Shown piece by piece: positions 26,352 to 34,496 of a DNA stretch of 64,000 bases. Numbering within the stretch: the stretch's first letter is position 1; every line of letters begins with the position of its first letter. The DNA comes from Nitratireductor sp. GTDB taxonomy: Bacteria > Pseudomonadota > Alphaproteobacteria > Rhizobiales > Rhizobiaceae. Made by a program: the position numbers and the translations under genes. The notes beneath the pieces are model-generated. The model was given only the letters and a program-made list of their open reading frames with translations, was not told where the DNA came from and searched no databases. The DNA lies in NCBI GenBank assembly GCA_020637805.1, contig JACKJU010000005.1:1-64000 (forward strand). The letters run 5' to 3'.

Positions 26352-27814
26352 GCGCGCAGGACAGACTGCGTTCGGGCAAGCTGTTTGCCGGCGGGTTGCT
26401 CGATGATGGCGCCCTGACTGCTTGCGAGGAGGCATGCAGGCGCGCCGACGCTGCCGGCTTCGAAACGATCCGAATGGTGTTTCCCGACCCGCATGGCATT
26501 CTGCGCGGCAAGACAATCGTTGCTTCCGCGCTTCCATCCGTGCTGGCCAACGGCATCAACGTGCCCTCGACCCTGCTCTTGAAGGACCTTTCACACCGCA
26601 CGGTGTTTCCGGTGTGGTCGGGTGATGCAGGGCTTGCAGGCGACCGTGCAAACCCGATGGGCGGCGCCGGTGACATCACGCTGATACCCGAGCCCGAAAG
26701 CCTGACGGCGGTACCGTGGTCACCACACTCGGCGTGGATGATCTGCCGGCCGGTCCATGCCGACCTGACGGAAATCTCCTTTGCGCCGCAGACCGTGCTG
26801 GCCAAGGCGGTCGATGCGCTGGGTGCCGAGGGAATGGAGTTCGTCTGCGGCCTGGAGGTCGAATTCCACGTCTTCAGAATTATCGAGGATGCGCTGGATC
26901 ATGGCTCGGCAACCATGCCACCGCGCCCTCCGCGTACCGAACTGATTGCCCAGGGCTACAAGTACCTGACCGAGAGCGTCTACGATGCGGCCGAACCTGT
27001 GCTCGACGATATCCGCCGTGCTGCCCAGGCGATGGGCTTGCCGGTGCGGTCGGTCGAGGTGGAGATGGGGCCGGGCCAGTTCGAGGTGACCTTCGATCCG
27101 GGCACGCCGGGGGACCAGGCGCGGAATTTCGTTCTCTTCCGCACGATGGTGAAGGAGTTGTGTGCCCGGCAGGGTTTGCATGCAACGTTCATGACCAGGC
27201 CCGCGGTGGAGAATTGCGCGTCGAGCGGCTGGCACATACATCAGTCGCTTGTCGATGCGAAGAGCGGTGCAAACCTTTTCGTGCCTGCGGAAGGGGAGAC
27301 GCCTTCAGCGGCAGCCAGCCAATGGATCGCAGGACTGCTTGCTCATGCCCGCGAAAGCTGTGTGCTGACCACGCCTACCGTCAACGGCTACAAGCGATAC
27401 CAGCCCTTCATGCTGGCGCCTGACCGGGTTCAATGGGGCAGGGACAATCGCGGTGCCATGTTGCGTGTGCTGGCCGCGCCAGGCGATGCGGCAAGCCGTA
27501 TCGAGAACCGCGTGGCCGAACCGGCAGCCAATCCCTACTACTGCATTGCCTCCCAGATACTGAGCGGGCTGGACGGCATCAGGAACGGTCTTTCCGCGCC
27601 CGAGCCGGTGGAGCGGCCCTATGAGGGCGATGCCGACCGGTTGCCTTCGAGTCTGGGAGATGCGCTCGCCCATTTCGAGCGGGGCAGTCTTTATCGCGAT
27701 GTGCTGGGCGAGGAATTCGTGAACTGGCTTTCGACGTTGAAGCGGGCCGAATGGCAACGCTGTCTCTCGACAGTGTCCGCCTGGGAACAGGCGGAATATT
27801 TCTCGAATTTCTAA
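26348..27814 (+). CDS. Glutamine-synthetase-like gamma-glutamyl ligase
   Basis: A 488-residue member of the glutamine synthetase superfamily (type III-like/PuuA-like), which joins glutamate to ammonia or an amine with ATP. Active-site residues are intact: metal ligands in CGLEVEFHVF and EVEMGPGQFEVTF, HIHQS in SSGWHIHQSLVD, the arginine segment NGYKRYQPFMLAPDRVQWG and RIENRVAEPAANPYY. The N-terminal beta-grasp part is divergent from housekeeping GlnA, so a substrate other than ammonia is likely. Translational overlap with the Rieske oxygenase recalls aniline and isopropylamine pathways, where a GS-like enzyme makes a gamma-glutamyl amide before oxidation. The pairing is seen; the reaction is inferred. 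AAGGAGG starts the next gene 11 bp on. Confidence 0.88.
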   Translation: MSAQDRLRSGKLFAGGLLDDGALTACEEACRRADAAGFETIRMVFPDPHGILRGKTIVASALPSVLANGINVPSTLLLKDLSHRTVFPVWSGDAGLAGDRANPMGGAGDITLIPEPESLTAVPWSPHSAWMICRPVHADLTEISFAPQTVLAKAVDALGAEGMEFVCGLEVEFHVFRIIEDALDHGSATMPPRPPRTELIAQGYKYLTESVYDAAEPVLDDIRRAAQAMGLPVRSVEVEMGPGQFEVTFDPGTPGDQARNFVLFRTMVKELCARQGLHATFMTRPAVENCASSGWHIHQSLVDAKSGANLFVPAEGETPSAAASQWIAGLLAHARESCVLTTPTVNGYKRYQPFMLAPDRVQWGRDNRGAMLRVLAAPGDAASRIENRVAEPAANPYYCIASQILSGLDGIRNGLSAPEPVERPYEGDADRLPSSLGDALAHFERGSLYRDVLGEEFVNWLSTLKRAEWQRCLSTVSAWEQAEYFSNF

Positions 27815-27824
27815 GGAGGCAGTC

Positions 27825-28523
27825 ATGGGCGATGAGGTCAGCTTTCAAGGTTTCGGCCGCCAGTCATTGCCATTTCTGAAGGCGCTCGGTTTCTACCAGG
27901 ACCGCGATTGGTTCAAGGAGAACAAGGCAATTTATCAGCGCGAGGTACGCGAGCCGATGGGCGATCTCGTGGAGGCGCTGTCAGCGCGTTTCGAGAAGGC
28001 CGGCATCCCGCTTCGCGGCGACCGCAAGACGTCCCTCTACAGGGTCAACCGCGATATCAGGTTCTCGAAAAACAAGGACCCGTATGTCACCCATGCCAGC
28101 GCCATGCTGACCCGCGACGGCACGCGCAGGGACAATGGTTTCGTCTACATGCATTACTCCAACGAACGCAGCTTCATTGCCTGCGGTTTCTATGGGCTGG
28201 AGGGCGCTGCGCTTCGGGCCATGCGCGAACTGGTGGTGCGCGAGACAGACAAGTACACGGGGATTGTCGCGGCGCTTGAAAAGGCCGGGTACGTTCCCGA
28301 AGACGAAGCCATGCTGAAGCGCAATCCGCGCGGGTTCGAGGACGTCTCCGAGGAACCGCTGCTGGGCTTCATCCGCCGCAAGAACCAGACCTTCATGGAG
28401 GTACTGTCTCCCGAAGATTTCATGTCGGGCGCGGTCGAGGATCGCATGTTCGAAATGGGTCAACGGGCCATGCCGTTGCTGGAGTTTGGCTGGCGTGCAG
28501 TGGACAGCGTGCGCGATGATTGA
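27825..28523 (+). CDS. DUF2461 family protein
   Basis: A 232-residue protein of the DUF2461 (TIGR02453) family. Family landmarks are FLKALGFYQDRDWFKENKAIY near the start, the basic segment GDRKTSLYRVNRDIRFSKNKDPY (about 66-88), GFYMHYSNERSFIACGFYGLE-like core and a C-terminal SGAVEDRMFEMGQRAMPLLEF. No catalytic function has been assigned to the family. It lies 10 bp after the GS-like gene with an excellent AAGGAGG site, so it is the third gene of the Rieske operon. Whether this reflects a shared pathway or a chance insertion cannot be told from one genome. Confidence 0.85.
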   Translation: MGDEVSFQGFGRQSLPFLKALGFYQDRDWFKENKAIYQREVREPMGDLVEALSARFEKAGIPLRGDRKTSLYRVNRDIRFSKNKDPYVTHASAMLTRDGTRRDNGFVYMHYSNERSFIACGFYGLEGAALRAMRELVVRETDKYTGIVAALEKAGYVPEDEAMLKRNPRGFEDVSEEPLLGFIRRKNQTFMEVLSPEDFMSGAVEDRMFEMGQRAMPLLEFGWRAVDSVRDD

Positions 28524-28715
28524 TCATGCTCAATCATGACCAAAAGGTAAGTTGACGTCTCTTTACTCCTGACACAAAAGATTTACCCGGCGCGACTATG
28601 GAATGCCCGGCGGCTCCAGAGCAATTCAGTCGTTTGCAGAGACTATCCGCGTACAGCAGAAGCTGACAGGGTCTACTGCGCCACACGAAATTTCCTGTCT
28701 GAAAGGATTCTAGAA

Positions 28716-29210
28716 ATGGCCTCCCAACCTGCCGGTTATTCGAAAACCCAGATTGCACTGCACTGGATAATCGCAGTTCTCCTGATCCCTCAGTTTCTGT
28801 TCAATGATGCAATTGGCGAGGCATTCCGGACCGCGTTGCGCGGAACCTCAACAACCTTCGACCCCGTGGTATTCTCCCATGTTGCCATTGGTTTCCTAAT
28901 CGGTCTGCTGGTTCTCTTGCGCCTGGTCATTCGCTTGCGCCGTGGCGCGCCGAAACCGCCGGAGCAGGAACATCCGCTTCTCAAGATCGCGGCCAGCGTC
29001 ACGCATTGGGCCTTCTACGCGCTTCTGGTTCTTTTGCCGGTATCCGGTGCCGTGGCGTGGTTTGGGCTCAATCACGATGCCGGCGAAGTGCATGAAGTTC
29101 TCAAGACAATTCTGCTGGTTCTCGTCATTCTGCATGTCGTTGGTGCGCTGTTCCACCAGTTCTACCTGAAGACCGATCTGATCACGCGGATGAAAAAGGC
29201 CTCGGCCTGA
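28716..29210 (+). CDS. Cytochrome b561 family protein
   Basis: A 164-residue di-heme cytochrome b561-type membrane protein, with four hydrophobic helices and histidine ligands in TQIALHWIIAVLLIPQF (helix 1), FSHVAIGFLIGLLVLLRL (helix 2), ASVTHWAFYALLVLLPVSG (helix 3) and LVILHVVGALFHQFY (helix 4). It shuttles electrons in the inner membrane; in the family it oxidises ubiquinol or superoxide, or serves periplasmic enzymes. The gene stands alone, 192 bp after DUF2461, followed by a terminator. A role as electron donor for the upstream Rieske oxygenase is not supported by known systems. Confidence 0.88.
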   Translation: MASQPAGYSKTQIALHWIIAVLLIPQFLFNDAIGEAFRTALRGTSTTFDPVVFSHVAIGFLIGLLVLLRLVIRLRRGAPKPPEQEHPLLKIAASVTHWAFYALLVLLPVSGAVAWFGLNHDAGEVHEVLKTILLVLVILHVVGALFHQFYLKTDLITRMKKASA

Positions 29211-29232
29211 TCACTCCTCACGGCGGTCCATC

Positions 29233-29260
29233 AAGCCCGGCATCCGTGTGCCGGGCTTTT
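29233..29260 (+). terminator. Rho-independent terminator after cytochrome b561 gene
   Basis: Perfect 10-bp stem AAGCCCGGCA/TGCCGGGCTT with the 6-nt loop TCCGTG and four T at the 3' side. It lies 23 bp after the stop codon. Confidence 0.85.
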
Positions 29261-29361
29261 CTGTGCGGCGGGGTGCGACCAAAAAGGTCTGAATGCGGCG
29301 TTGCACAGCAGCGGCGCTTGACGTTCAATCCGTGGCAGGAAAACCTGGCGGGAACGTGAAC

Positions 29362-30657
29362 ATGGATGTCGAGGTATTGAAACTGGGTGCCGAGGCCACC
29401 TTCCGGCTTCAGCAGGAAGCGTGGCAGGCGCAGCGCGCGCATGTGAATGCCAATTCGCCGTTCTACCGGGAACTCTGGCAGGGCCGGCCGGCGCCAGAAG
29501 ACCTTCGCGATCTCGCAGAACTACCGTTCTCCGACAAATCCCAACTCAGGATTTCGCAGGCGGATCACTCGCCATTCGGCGACTACCTTGCAACGCCGCG
29601 CAACAGGATTTCACGGGTCCACCGCACTTCCGGTACGACGGGCCAGGCGATGAACCTTGCGCTCTCGGCATCGGATTGCACCATGACCGAAATCATCGGC
29701 GGACGATGCCAGAGGTCGGCAGGGCTTACACCCGGCCACATGGTCGTACACTGCCTCAATTACCAGATGTGGATGGGAGGGCTGACCGACCACATGACAC
29801 TGGAGCGGGCCGGCGCGACGGTGGTGCCCTTTGGCGTCGGAGGTTCCGAACTGCTGGTGCGCACGATTCTCGAAACCGGCATCGACGCCATTTCCTGTAC
29901 GCCTTCCTATCCGGCAGTGCTGGAAAAGGTGATTGCCGAGAAGTTCCCGGGTGTGAAGCCCAAGGATCTGGGTCTCAAGCTCGGGCTATTCGGAGGCGAG
30001 GCAGGGCTGGACGATCCGGCGCTGCGCCAGCGGTTCCGCGATGTGTGGGGAATGGAAGCGCGCAACGCCAATTACGGCGTGTCGGACGTTTTCTGCAATT
30101 TCGCCTCGCAGTGCGAACTTGATACGCGGCTGCACTTCCATGCTGCCGACGTGCTTTTTCCCGAGCTGATCGACCCGGATACCGGTGAAACCGTTCCCAT
30201 CGCGCCGGGAAGCGAAGGCGAACTCGTGCTCACGCATCTGCAGCGCGAGTGCCAGCCACTGGTGCGTTTCCGGTGCGGCGATATCATCGCTGTAGACGAG
30301 ACGGAACCTTGTTCCTGTGGAGCCACGGGGTTCCGCTTCCGCGTGGTGGGGCGGAGCGACGACATGGTTGTGGTGCGCGGGCTCAACATGTTCCCGACAA
30401 TGGTGGCCGCCGTTGTCAATTCCTTCGATTTCCTGTCCGGCGACTACCGGATCGTACTCGATACCCCGCCGCCTTATGATACGCTTCCCGTAACTGCGGA
30501 ATTGGCAGAGGGCAGGGCGGGGTCTGACGACCTGGTTCGGGAGGTGGAGGCCGGCATCAAGAAGAATCTCGGTTCGACCGCGCACGTGACACTTGTCCCG
30601 TATGGCACATTTCCAAGAACCGAGGGCAAGACACGGCGCGTGGAAAGGCGATACTGA
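29362..30657 (+). CDS. Phenylacetate-CoA ligase-like (PaaK family) acyl-CoA ligase
   Basis: A 431-residue adenylate-forming ligase of the PaaK family, which activates aryl or aryl-acetic acids to CoA thioesters through an acyl-AMP. Motifs are RTSGTTGQAMN (ATP/AMP loop), FGGEAGL, NANYGVSDVF, ELVLTHLQRECQPLVRFRCGDI, and the cysteine-bearing CSCGATGFRFRVVGRSDDM with LNMFPTMV before the small C-terminal domain. The start at 29362 (MDVEVLKLG) is chosen as the family start; an ATG at 29293 would add 23 residues. The gene overlaps the next enoyl-CoA hydratase gene by one nucleotide, so ligase and hydratase form an operon. The substrate is unknown; benzoate-type or phenylacetate-type acids are likely by family. 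Confidence 0.85.
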   Translation: MDVEVLKLGAEATFRLQQEAWQAQRAHVNANSPFYRELWQGRPAPEDLRDLAELPFSDKSQLRISQADHSPFGDYLATPRNRISRVHRTSGTTGQAMNLALSASDCTMTEIIGGRCQRSAGLTPGHMVVHCLNYQMWMGGLTDHMTLERAGATVVPFGVGGSELLVRTILETGIDAISCTPSYPAVLEKVIAEKFPGVKPKDLGLKLGLFGGEAGLDDPALRQRFRDVWGMEARNANYGVSDVFCNFASQCELDTRLHFHAADVLFPELIDPDTGETVPIAPGSEGELVLTHLQRECQPLVRFRCGDIIAVDETEPCSCGATGFRFRVVGRSDDMVVVRGLNMFPTMVAAVVNSFDFLSGDYRIVLDTPPPYDTLPVTAELAEGRAGSDDLVREVEAGIKKNLGSTAHVTLVPYGTFPRTEGKTRRVERRY

Positions 30658-31418
30658 TGAGCGATTTCACCTATGAGACGATCGAGAGCACGCTGCGCGA
30701 AGATAGCGTGCGCATCATCGCCCTGAACCGGCCCGACAGCCTGAATGCCATGAATGCCGCGCTGATACGAGATGTCTCGCTAGCCTTCGACGATGCAAAT
30801 GCAGATGCCGGGACCAAGGCGATCATCTTTACCGGCAAGGGCAGGGCATTTTGCGCCGGAGACGACCGGAATGCGCATGTCCATCCCGAAAGCGAAGCCG
30901 AGGCGCGCGGGCTGGTGAATGCCATCCAGAGGGCCACTCGCTCGATAGTGCTAGGTGCCAAGCCGGTGGTTGGGGCGATCAACGGCTGGGCAGTAGGCGG
31001 CGGGTTCGAATGGGCGATCAACTGCGATTTTCCAATCTGGGGCGAAAGCGCCAAGGGATTTTTCCCGGAGGTTTCACTGAATCTGTTCGTCACCGGTGCG
31101 GTGACGGCAATCCTTCCCAATCTCGTAGGTCTAAACAAGGCGCGCGAGATGCTGATGCTGGGTGAGCGCTACTCGGCAACGGAACTCAAGGAATCCGGCG
31201 TTGCCTGGCGGGTAGTTCCAGACGATCATTTGATGGACGAGGCCATCGAGGTTGCGGGAAAACTCGCAAGCCTGCCGCCGCTTTCCCTGCATGCCATGAA
31301 ACGCGTGCTCAACCAGGCGGGTGCCGCGAACATCAACCTTGCCCTGGATCTTGAGACCGAGGCCACGGTTGCGGGCTTTCTCGATCCTGAAACGACGCGG
31401 CTGCTCAAGGACTTCTAG
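30657..31418 (+). CDS. Enoyl-CoA hydratase/isomerase family protein
   Basis: A 253-residue crotonase-fold enzyme acting on CoA thioesters. Features are RIIALNRPDSLNAMN near the N-terminus, the first oxyanion-hole segment GRAFCAGDDRN, INGWAVGGGFEWAINCDFP (second oxyanion glycine), and FPEVSLNLFVTGAV with the glutamate often used in catalysis. The usual LG-x-x-P-G-x-GG following the glutamate is altered (LNLFVTGAV), so hydratase, isomerase or other crotonase chemistry all remain possible. It overlaps the upstream PaaK-like ligase by one base and should use the thioester that enzyme makes. Confidence 0.87.
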   Translation: MSDFTYETIESTLREDSVRIIALNRPDSLNAMNAALIRDVSLAFDDANADAGTKAIIFTGKGRAFCAGDDRNAHVHPESEAEARGLVNAIQRATRSIVLGAKPVVGAINGWAVGGGFEWAINCDFPIWGESAKGFFPEVSLNLFVTGAVTAILPNLVGLNKAREMLMLGERYSATELKESGVAWRVVPDDHLMDEAIEVAGKLASLPPLSLHAMKRVLNQAGAANINLALDLETEATVAGFLDPETTRLLKDF

Positions 31419-31444
31419 ACCGTCTCACCTCGGGGTGAAAAGGC

Positions 31445-32329
31445 CTATCCAGTTGCGGATTTCCGCTCGCGCAGGATGATATAGATCCCGCTGGCAATGA
31501 TAATTGCTGCTCCGGCATAGGTAATGACATCGGGAATTTCGCCCCACAGGAACCAGCCCAGGATCGTTGCCCAGATGAGGGCGGTATAGTCCAGCGGTGC
31601 GATCACGGATGCGGGGGCAAACCGGAATGCCTGTGTGATCATGGTCATGCCGGTTGTGCCGGCAAGCGCTATTGCAAAGAAAAGCCAGAGGTGTTCGGGG
31701 CGCAGCGCGATCCAGACGAAGGGCACGATGCAGGCGCTCATGATGGCGCTGGTGCCGGTGAGGTAGAGCAGCAGGGTCCACACGCTTTCACGCGGATCGA
31801 CAAGGCGTGCGCTCAACATCAGCAGCGCGTAGACAAAGGCGGTTGCCACCGGCAGCATCGAAATGGGTTCGAATGTCCCTGCACCTGGCCTGACGACCAC
31901 AAGAACGCCGGCAAAGCCAGCAAGGACCGCCAGCCAGCGCCGCCAGCCGACATGCTCGCGCAGCAAGAGCGCCGACAACGCGGTGATGAACACCGGTGCG
32001 ATGAAGACAAGTGCTGTCGCCTCGGCAAGGCCAAGATGCTTGATAGAGGTGAAGAAGAGTATCGTCGCGAATATCCAGAGTGCGCCGCGCGCGAAATGCG
32101 TGGCTGGCCGGTGCGAGCGGAGGGCTGCCTGCCCGCCCATTCTCAGTGCAAGGTAGAATGCGAATGGCAAGGAAATGACGTTGCGCATGAAGAGGATCTG
32201 AAGCGGCGCATAATGGGCTGTAAGCGTCTTGGCCAGGGCGTCGTTGACGCAAAGAAACGCCACGCCAACCGTCATCAGCAAGATGCCGTTGACTGTCCGG
32301 CTTTGAGGTTGAATTGCGGCGGTTTGCAT
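31445..32329 (-). CDS. EamA/DMT family transporter
   Basis: A 294-residue inner membrane protein with ten predicted helices in two EamA repeats (the first to about residue 142, the second about 155-285). Typical segments are LMTVGVAFLCVNDALAKTL, VISLPFAFYLAL, LAEATALVFIAPVFITALSALLL, and ASVIAPLDYTALIWATILGW. Members export metabolites such as amino acids or nucleotide precursors, but the substrate is unknown. The start at 32329 is chosen (AGGTATCTCC upstream); the long in-frame extension to 32470 is not family-like. It is convergent with the ECH gene. A GCCCGGC/GCCGGGC hairpin (32358-32375) lies in its leader. Confidence 0.88.
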   Translation of the reverse strand: MQTAAIQPQSRTVNGILLMTVGVAFLCVNDALAKTLTAHYAPLQILFMRNVISLPFAFYLALRMGGQAALRSHRPATHFARGALWIFATILFFTSIKHLGLAEATALVFIAPVFITALSALLLREHVGWRRWLAVLAGFAGVLVVVRPGAGTFEPISMLPVATAFVYALLMLSARLVDPRESVWTLLLYLTGTSAIMSACIVPFVWIALRPEHLWLFFAIALAGTTGMTMITQAFRFAPASVIAPLDYTALIWATILGWFLWGEIPDVITYAGAAIIIASGIYIILRERKSATG

Positions 32330-32577
32330 CGGAGATACCTGTCGTGTGCACGGGAAAGCCCGGCCAAAGCCGGGCATGCGGCCTTTCCCTGATATACAAT
32401 TGGCGATGTGCCGGAAAGTGCTGACCTGCAACAGTTCCGCACAGGCCTCGTGGTTGCCAGGCCAGGACACTTTTCACGCGAGGAATTTTTGAATACATTT
32501 TCAAACGCGGCGTTTCTTATTGTACAGGCTTGCGGGTGCCGCGGAGGTCGCGAAACGATTTTGCATGGGGAACGTGG

Positions 32578-32820
32578 ATGTCATTCAGTGCAAAGATGAC
32601 TGATGATCTTGTAAAGATTGCCTCGGCAGGGGGTGGCTTCGAACTGAATGCCAGTGGACGGAAAATCGAGGATCTCATCCGCATCGCGGAGGCCGCACAA
32701 TTGGGAGATTGCGTCGTGACCATGACCGGTGTCGGGAGGATGCCGACTTCGGATCTGGTGGCAATCGCAAAGGCCGGACCCGGCCATGTGCGCTTCATAG
32801 GCGTGTCCACGGACACCTAG
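32578..32820 (+). CDS. Small protein made of three imperfect repeats
   Basis: An 80-residue protein without a signal peptide or membrane segment. It consists of three imperfect repeats of about 25 residues with consensus D-L-[VI]-x-I-A-x-A-[GA]-x(2-4)-G: DDLVKIASAGGG, EDLIRIAEAAQLGD and SDLVAIAKAGPGHV. Each is followed by an alternating hydrophobic strand-like segment (FELNAS, CVVTMTG, VRFIGVS), so a repeated helix-strand unit is likely. Function is unknown; I recall comparable short repeat proteins only vaguely and do not name a family. GGGGAAC lies 6 nt before the ATG. The neighbours (DMT exporter, DUF4396) give no clue. Confidence 0.65.
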   Translation: MSFSAKMTDDLVKIASAGGGFELNASGRKIEDLIRIAEAAQLGDCVVTMTGVGRMPTSDLVAIAKAGPGHVRFIGVSTDT

Positions 32821-32959
32821 AAAAGCCCTGCCAACTCTTTGGCGAGCAGCTTCGGTATCAAGCCGAATTCCCCGGGGTGCTCTCGCAGGTCTGGGCTGCG
32901 GCAGCAGCAACGAAAGGGTGCAGTGGGAACCTTGCCGTTTCAACGCGCGTTGAGACAGC

Positions 32960-33613
32960 GTGACCTACATTCAAAGCATAGTCGAAAATCCCTGGTTCCT
33001 GTCTGCCTGGGCCGGTTTTGCGGTACTCGGCGTGGCCATCGTCGGATACGATCTGGTTCACAAGAACGCGCATCTCATGCCGCTCATGAAACTCGTATGG
33101 CTGCTGACCGTGGCCTATTCCGGGCTGATCGGGGTTGCGATCTACTGGAACACTGGCCGCAAGCAGATCCCGGACGACGGTTTGTGGCGGCGGTCATTCA
33201 GATCGGTGGCGCATTGTTATTCCGGTTGCGGGCTTGGCGAGATCATTGGTGTCATGATCACGGTTGGAATTCTCGGCTGGGGCAATCTGGGAACAGGCAT
33301 AACGACCTTCATACTTGCCTTTGCCGTGGGATTCGCCCTGACACTGGGGCCTCTCCTTCAGGATGGCGTGGAGTTGGCCACCGCATTGCGTGACACCGTC
33401 ATTGCCGAAACACCATCCATTGCGTTGATGGAGGTAGTGGCAATCGGGGTCGACCTGGTGCTGGCGGGGTCTGCCAATCTCGGTGACATCAGGTTCTGGT
33501 CTTCGCTTGTCGTTTCCCTGACCTGCGGCCTGTTTGCCGCCTATCCGGTAAATGTTCTCCTTGTACATTTCGGGGTGAAGGAGGGCATGATGGACCCTCG
33601 AATGACACACTGA
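32960..33613 (+). CDS. DUF4396 domain membrane protein
   Basis: A 217-residue membrane protein of the DUF4396 family. The core contains LWRRSFRSVAHCYSGCGLGEIIGVMI, the Cys/His-containing signature of the domain, preceded by two N-terminal helices (about 9-28 and 41-62) and followed by several more. The HC...C pattern inside the membrane suggests a metal or heme site, but the family has no assigned function; in other genomes it occurs near copper or redox genes. A GTG start is used since no ATG lies in front of the conserved N-terminus. It ends 121 bp before the TetR gene start. Confidence 0.8.
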   Translation: MTYIQSIVENPWFLSAWAGFAVLGVAIVGYDLVHKNAHLMPLMKLVWLLTVAYSGLIGVAIYWNTGRKQIPDDGLWRRSFRSVAHCYSGCGLGEIIGVMITVGILGWGNLGTGITTFILAFAVGFALTLGPLLQDGVELATALRDTVIAETPSIALMEVVAIGVDLVLAGSANLGDIRFWSSLVVSLTCGLFAAYPVNVLLVHFGVKEGMMDPRMTH

Positions 33614-33686
33614 CGAATTTCCGGACTTCCGGCCCGCTGGTCGACACGACCAGGGGAAGCCTGATATCGCGGAGCTTCTTTGCTGC

Positions 33687-33716
33687 TTGACGCCGTACCG
33701 TACGGTACGGTACAGA
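33687..33716 (+). promoter_or_regulatory. Promoter and 18-bp palindromic operator of the TetR gene
   Basis: The -35 box TTGACG (33687-33692) and a -10-like TACAGA (33711-33716) are separated by exactly 18 bp, which form the perfect palindrome CCGTACCGTACGGTACGG (33693-33710). A bound TetR dimer would cover the whole spacer. The motif with a TACCGTACGGTA core resembles known TetR-family operators. It is strong evidence for autoregulation of the next gene. Confidence 0.75.
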
Positions 33717-33734
33717 GTGGGCGAGGAGATGTTC

Positions 33735-34403
33735 ATGAACATGGCAGTCAAGACAAGGGCCGGCCAGGAAACAGCAGCGGACGAGCGCACGGAGGAATTT
33801 TCCGTTCGTCAGCGCGAGGTTCTGGACGCGGTACTGGCCCTTATGGTCGAGGAGGGCGACGGTTTCTCCATGGCCGCTGTGTGCCGCCGGGCGAGTTGTT
33901 CCAAGGAAACGCTCTACAACTGGTTCGGCGACCGGGACGGGCTACTGACGGCTACCGTTCAATGGCAGGCATCGAAAGTGAAGATGCCGGTACTTCCGGG
34001 CGAGGGGCTTTCGCGGGTGGCGCTCGAACGGGCGCTGGCCGGGTTCGCCGCCAACTGGCTGGCCGTTCTGACCAGCGATCTTTCGATCGCTCTCAACCGA
34101 GCAGCCGTTTCCCATGCGGGGCAGGGCGCGGGTTCGGGCAAGAGCAGACTGGGCGAGATCGTACTGACCAACGGGCCGGACGCGATGCGCCGCAGGCTCG
34201 ATCCGCTGTTTGCGGCCGGGCGCGATGCGGGGCTTCTGGCCTTCGAGGATGCGGCAGAACCATTTCGCGCCTTTTTCGGACTCGCCATCGGCGACACGCA
34301 GATCCGCGTGCTGCTGGGCGGGACGGTAAGGCTGACGGAAGCCGAAAGGGAACATCGTGCTGCCCTGGCAGCCAAGCAATTCCTGGCGCTCTACGGCACG
34401 TAG
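33735..34403 (+). CDS. TetR/AcrR family transcriptional regulator
   Basis: A 222-residue regulator. The N-terminal DNA-binding domain (about 25-70) is TetR-like: REVLDAVLALMVEEGDGFSMAAV then the HTH CRRASCSKETLYNWFGDRDGLL. The C-terminal ligand domain is of the TetR_C type with FRAFFGLAIGDTQIRVLLGG. Start choice: AGGAG at 33724-33728 fits the ATG at 33735 (spacing 6); ATGs at 33729 and 33741 are less well placed. Its own promoter contains an 18-bp palindrome, so it probably represses itself. ilvC begins 93 bp downstream on the same strand, but no second palindrome of this type is seen before ilvC. The effector molecule is unknown. Confidence 0.87.
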   Translation: MNMAVKTRAGQETAADERTEEFSVRQREVLDAVLALMVEEGDGFSMAAVCRRASCSKETLYNWFGDRDGLLTATVQWQASKVKMPVLPGEGLSRVALERALAGFAANWLAVLTSDLSIALNRAAVSHAGQGAGSGKSRLGEIVLTNGPDAMRRRLDPLFAAGRDAGLLAFEDAAEPFRAFFGLAIGDTQIRVLLGGTVRLTEAEREHRAALAAKQFLALYGT

Positions 34404-34496
34404 GCACCGGGTGGAAAATGCCGCCGGCGGCGTCAATGCCTGCCGGGGGAGGAAGACTTAAACAGACAGGCAAACACGGAAAACAGGAGAGTACCC

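Noticed and set aside
28716..29210. Cytochrome b561 as electron donor of the Rieske oxygenase
   Set aside because: Rieske oxygenases of this type use ferredoxin or flavin reductases; b561 proteins are membrane quinol enzymes and the gene has its own unit.
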